Part shown: piece after piece, positions 6,538-8,866 of the stretch
Layout: each line of letters begins with the position of its first letter
Numbering within the stretch: position 1 is the stretch's first letter
Assembly (NCBI GenBank): GCA_038241115.1
Contig: JBBRGA010000139.1
Location: forward strand, 1 to 8,866
DNA length: 8,866 nucleotides
Source of the DNA: JANYJJ01 sp038241115
Lineage (GTDB): Bacteria; Pseudomonadota; Gammaproteobacteria; Burkholderiales; Burkholderiaceae_C
Reading direction: 5' to 3'
Translations under genes and position numbers: made by a program
The notes under the pieces: generated by a model
Told to the model about the DNA's origin: nothing
The model's input: only the letters and a program-made list of their open reading frames with translations
Database searches by the model: none

Positions 6538-6582
6538 GTGCCAGCTGAGCACGAACCCTGAGCTACCTCACGGCGAACGGGG
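6514..6582. repeat. Imperfect inverted repeat (REP-like intergenic element)
   Basis: The left arm 6514-6532 (CCCCGTTCGCACTGAGGTA) pairs with 6564-6582, matching at 17 of 19 positions with a two-base mismatch in the middle. The intervening 31 bases contain a smaller GTGC/GCAC hairpin (6538-6541 with 6549-6552). The half-element CCGTTCGCACTGAG..ATCGAAGTGC resembles the short interspersed palindromes I remember from Comamonadaceae intergenic regions. It lies between the ends of two convergent transcription units, so it may stop or stabilise transcripts from either side. There is no T-tract, so a classical intrinsic terminator is not shown. Confidence 0.75.
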
Positions 6583-6597
6583 AGAAAGTCAGGGTTC
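6553..6597. repeat. Second inverted repeat interlocked with the first
   Basis: GAACCCTGA (6553-6561) and TCAGGGTTC (6589-6597) are perfect 9-bp inverted repeats. The first arm lies inside the loop of the 6514-6582 inverted repeat and the second outside it, so the two stems cross rather than nest. Confidence 0.7.
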
Positions 6598-6608
6598 ACC
6601 CAAACGGT

Positions 6609-6956
6609 TCATTTCACCGCCTCGATCCCGGTCACGGTGTAGGAACCGTCCAACTTTTCCACGCTGAACATCACCTTGTCACCGGCTTGAAGCTTGTCGA
6701 GCATGGCGGCGTCTTTGACCTTGAACACCATGGTCATGGGCGGCATGTCCAGGTTCTTGATCTCGCCGTGCTTGAGGGTGATCTTCTTGTTTTCCTTGTC
6801 CACTTTGCGGACTTCGCCGTTCGTCATGGGTGCGGTGGAAGCCGCAGCAACCGGCGCGACGGGAGCGGCCATCGCGTGGCTTGCCGCTTGCGCGGTCAGG
6901 GCGCTGGACAGCAACAGACCGACCAGCGCGGGCAGAGAAAATTTCAATGTATTCAT
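6609..6956 (-). CDS. CusF-like periplasmic copper-binding protein
   Basis: The 115-residue protein has a signal peptide at about 1-24 (hydrophobic 'LPALVGLLLSSALTAQA', cleavage after AQA), an Ala/Pro-rich linker (25-44), then a CusF-type small beta-barrel. The copper site corresponds to His63 ('LKHGEI'), Met74 and Met76 in 'LDMPPMTMVF'. In E. coli CusF the Cu(I) is capped by a tryptophan; Met71 appears in about that place here. CusF proteins bind Cu(I)/Ag(I) in the periplasm and hand it to CusCBA efflux pumps, but no pump gene is in view. The frame extends upstream to a GTG at 7043 overlapping the cupredoxin stop. The ATG at 6956 is chosen because the signal peptide begins there. It is 83 bp downstream of the cupredoxin gene and probably the third gene of the copper operon. 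It ends 178 bp from the convergent ruvC. Confidence 0.88.
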   Translation of the reverse strand: MNTLKFSLPALVGLLLSSALTAQAASHAMAAPVAPVAAASTAPMTNGEVRKVDKENKKITLKHGEIKNLDMPPMTMVFKVKDAAMLDKLQAGDKVMFSVEKLDGSYTVTGIEAVK

Positions 6957-7039
6957 GAGGTGCTTTCGTTGAGGTTGAGGTGAACTGACACGGAGGAAAT
7001 TGCAAGTAATTGAGGGTCTGGACAACAGTTGTTTTACTT

Positions 7040-7573
7040 TCACGGTTTCAAGGAAACCTTGGCTTTCGTGACGCTGATCTTGCCGACCATGCCAGCCGAG
7101 TAGTGACCCGCAATCAAACAGGCAAAGTCAAATTCGCCGGCGCGGTTGAAGGTCCAAATGATCTGTTCGGATTTCCCCGGGGGCACGTGCGCCATGTAGG
7201 GCTCGTCGTGCTCCATGTTGGGAAACTTGAGCATCAGGGCGGCGTGTTCTTCGAGTTCTTTCTGGCTTCCCAAAACGAACTCATGCAGCAGCTTTCCTTC
7301 GTTTTTGATGACCAGGCGAAGCGTTTCACCTTGCTTGACTTGCAAGCGGTTGGGGGTGAAACGCATGGCATCTGACATGGTGAATTTCACCGTGCGTTGG
7401 ACTGCTTTGGCGTCACCTGCGATGCCCCAATCTTTTTGTTCCTTTCTCACCTCTGATGTGCTGCTGGCATGGGGTTTGGTGCCGTGCGCCATCGCGTTAC
7501 CCATGCTAAACAGAACGGCCATGGCTGTAATGAAAAGTTGGGTGCAAAGACGAAGCGTTTTTCGGTGTTTCAT
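7040..7573 (-). CDS. copI: CopI-like type 1 (blue) cupredoxin, periplasmic
   Basis: The 177-residue protein has a signal peptide at about 1-29 (cleavage after AMA), a short linker ending in 'KEQKDWGIAGD' (44-54), then a single cupredoxin domain. The four type 1 copper ligands are in family order: His97 ('LLHEFVLG'), Cys152 ('FDFACLIAGH'), His157 and Met162 ('SAGMVGK'). A Met/His-bearing loop 'MLKFPNMEHDEPYMAHV' (114-130) is characteristic of the CopI group, described in Rubrivivax gelatinosus as a periplasmic cuproprotein needed for copper tolerance. The ATG at 7573 has a clear Shine-Dalgarno (AAGGA, six to seven bases upstream) that overlaps the region of the oxidase stop codon 11 bp before it, indicating translational coupling. 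The open frame continues to 8170, but that extension is only another frame of the oxidase gene. The symbol is given on motif resemblance. Confidence 0.88.
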   Translation of the reverse strand: MKHRKTLRLCTQLFITAMAVLFSMGNAMAHGTKPHASSTSEVRKEQKDWGIAGDAKAVQRTVKFTMSDAMRFTPNRLQVKQGETLRLVIKNEGKLLHEFVLGSQKELEEHAALMLKFPNMEHDEPYMAHVPPGKSEQIIWTFNRAGEFDFACLIAGHYSAGMVGKISVTKAKVSLKP

Positions 7574-7585
7574 AAGAATTCCTTT
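7574..7585 (-). promoter_or_regulatory. Shine-Dalgarno of the cupredoxin gene
   Basis: Read on the minus strand, TGAAAGGAATTCTT precedes the ATG at 7573. AAGGA is at the standard distance and directly follows the oxidase stop TGA. It is the only strong Shine-Dalgarno I see in the window and decides the cupredoxin start. Confidence 0.75.
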
Positions 7586-8866
7586 CAGTGCTTGTGTTGA
7601 GCAGAGTCGGCTCCGGGCTTGCGCACCGTCACTTCGATTTCTGTTTTCGGTGTTGGTTGGGCGCCTGCTCCAGTGCCCGCTTGTGTGCCCGAAGCCGGCT
7701 TCATGAAGCCGCTGCCTTCCGCCTTGAAGCGCGCGGGATCGGGCAGCGCGCCTGTCCACTCGAACGCCACCGTGCCTGCGGGCTGGGCGTACCAACCAGG
7801 GTCTTTGTAGTCGCCCGGTTTTTGGTCTTTGCGCACCTTCACCACGCTGAACATGCCGCCCATTCCGACGGCGCCGAACGGGCCGGTGCCCGTCATCATG
7901 GCCGCGGTGTTGTCGGGCAGGGGCATTTCCATTTCGGTCATGTCGTGCATGCCGCGCTCGCCCATCACCATGTAGTCGGGGATCAGATTGGTGATCTGCT
8001 TCGCCAAGCCGCGGTGGTCGACGCCAATCATCGTGGGCACGTTGTGGCCCATGGCATTCATGGTGTGGTGGCTCTTGTGGCAATGAAAGGCCCAGTCGCC
8101 TTCCTCGTCGGCCAAAAATTCGATTTGTCGCATCTGGCCCACCGCGATATCGGTGGTCACCTCGGGCCAACGACTGCCCTTGGGTGTGGGCCCACCGTCG
8201 GTTCCGGTGACGGTGAACTCATGACCGTGCAAATGGATGGGGTGGTTGGTCATGGTGAGGTTGCCGATGCGGATGCGCACCTTGTCGTTTTTCTTCGCCA
8301 CCAGAGGTGAGATGCCCGGAAAAATGCGACTGTTCCAGGTCCACAAATTGAAGTCGAGCATGGTCATGATATTCGGCGTGGCGCTGCCGGGGTCGATGTC
8401 GTAAGCGTTCAGCAGGAACACATAGTCGCGGTCGACTTCATCGATCAGCGGGTGCTTTTGACCCTTTTCCGTGCGCGGATGGGTGATCCAAAAACCCATC
8501 ATGCCCATGGCCATCTGCACCATCTCATCGGCATGCGGGTGGTACATGAAGGTGCCGGGGCGGCGCGCCACGAATTCGTAGACGTAGGTTTTGCCAGGGT
8601 CGATGGCCGGCTGTGTCAAACCCGTCACGCCGTCCATGCCGTTGGGCAGGCGCTGGCCGTGCCAGTGCACGCTGGTGACTTCAGGCAGCTTGTTGGTGAC
8701 GAAGATGCGCACGCGGTCACCTTCCACCACCTCGATGGTCGGGCCGGGGCTTTGGCCGTTGTAGCCCCACAAGTGCGCCTTGAAACCGGGCGTCATTTCG
8801 CGCACCACCGGCTCGGCCACCAAATGGAACTCCTTCACGCCCTGGTTCATGCGCCAAGGCAGGGCC
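7585..8866 (-). CDS. Two-domain multicopper oxidase (copper oxidase), 5' end outside window
   Basis: The frame is open through base 8866, so the first in-window Met (8848-8850) is probably internal ('ALPWRMNQGVKEF'). Counting from that Met, all copper motifs are present: 'HWHG' (62-65), 'HPHADEM' (104-110), 'HPIHLHGH' (203-210) and 'HCHKSHHTMNAM' (256-267). They give a type 1 site (His203, Cys257, His262, Met267) and the eight histidines of a trinuclear cluster (62, 64, 104, 106, 206, 208, 256, 258). Only about 97 residues separate the second and third motifs, too few for the middle domain of CueO or laccase, so this is a two-domain enzyme with type 1 copper in domain 2. About 150 residues follow the last motif, with a Met-rich stretch (294-333) and an Ala/Gly/Pro-rich end finishing in HKH. 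It is probably periplasmic, oxidising Cu(I) with O2; the signal peptide is outside the window. It is the first visible gene of the copper operon. Confidence 0.92.
   Translation of the reverse strand, partial: ALPWRMNQGVKEFHLVAEPVVREMTPGFKAHLWGYNGQSPGPTIEVVEGDRVRIFVTNKLPEVTSVHWHGQRLPNGMDGVTGLTQPAIDPGKTYVYEFVARRPGTFMYHPHADEMVQMAMGMMGFWITHPRTEKGQKHPLIDEVDRDYVFLLNAYDIDPGSATPNIMTMLDFNLWTWNSRIFPGISPLVAKKNDKVRIRIGNLTMTNHPIHLHGHEFTVTGTDGGPTPKGSRWPEVTTDIAVGQMRQIEFLADEEGDWAFHCHKSHHTMNAMGHNVPTMIGVDHRGLAKQITNLIPDYMVMGERGMHDMTEMEMPLPDNTAAMMTGTGPFGAVGMGGMFSVVKVRKDQKPGDYKDPGWYAQPAGTVAFEWTGALPDPARFKAEGSGFMKPASGTQAGTGAGAQPTPKTEIEVTVRKPGADSAQHKH

Noticed and set aside
7022..7035. Small palindrome ACAAC-A-GTTGT followed by TTTT, downstream of the cupredoxin gene
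   Set aside because: The T-run is on the strand opposite to the operon's transcription, and the 5-bp stem with a one-base loop would not form a terminator.
6957..7043. Upstream extension of the CusF-like gene to a GTG overlapping the cupredoxin stop
   Set aside because: A typical signal peptide starts at the ATG at 6956; the extra 29 residues would place a charged stretch before it.
7574..8170. Upstream extension of the cupredoxin open frame to 8170
   Set aside because: This part is another frame of the multicopper oxidase on the same strand. The cupredoxin has a signal peptide and a strong Shine-Dalgarno at 7573.

Overview
The window is about 60% GC and gene-dense. It looks like the chromosome of a betaproteobacterium of the order Burkholderiales, probably Comamonadaceae. 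The basis is the dusB-fis-purH...ruvC order, the style of the RuvC and Fis proteins, and an intergenic repeat whose core (CCGTTCG..CTGAG..TCGAAG) resembles repeats I remember from that family. No database search was possible, so the taxon is an inference.

Left part (1-924): the 3' end of a patatin-like phospholipase gene runs rightwards. It converges with a leftward gene for a small YqaA-type (SNARE-associated/DedA-like) inner-membrane protein. A short palindrome sits at the 18-bp junction.

Central part (925-6430): a rightward housekeeping run starts behind a probable sigma-70 promoter: dusB (tRNA dihydrouridine synthase), fis (nucleoid protein, overlapping dusB by 4 bp), purH (last two steps of IMP synthesis), a PlsC-type acyltransferase, a CdsA-family membrane protein, and ruvC (Holliday-junction resolvase). 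The acyltransferase/CdsA pair suggests a lipid side path (lysophosphatidate to phosphatidate to CDP-diacylglycerol). However, the CdsA-like protein lacks most residues that define active CDP-diacylglycerol synthases.

Right part (6431-8866): a 178-bp gap downstream of ruvC holds four 22-bp tandem units, then a long imperfect inverted repeat, then a second inverted repeat that interlocks with the first. Past it lies a leftward copper-handling operon: a two-domain multicopper oxidase (5' end outside the window), a CopI-like type 1 cupredoxin, and a CusF-like periplasmic copper-binding protein. Together these would oxidise and bind copper in the periplasm.

Most of the window is ordinary. The parts most worth a second look are the degenerate CdsA homologue, the compound repeat between ruvC and the copper operon, and the two-domain oxidase with its methionine-rich tail.
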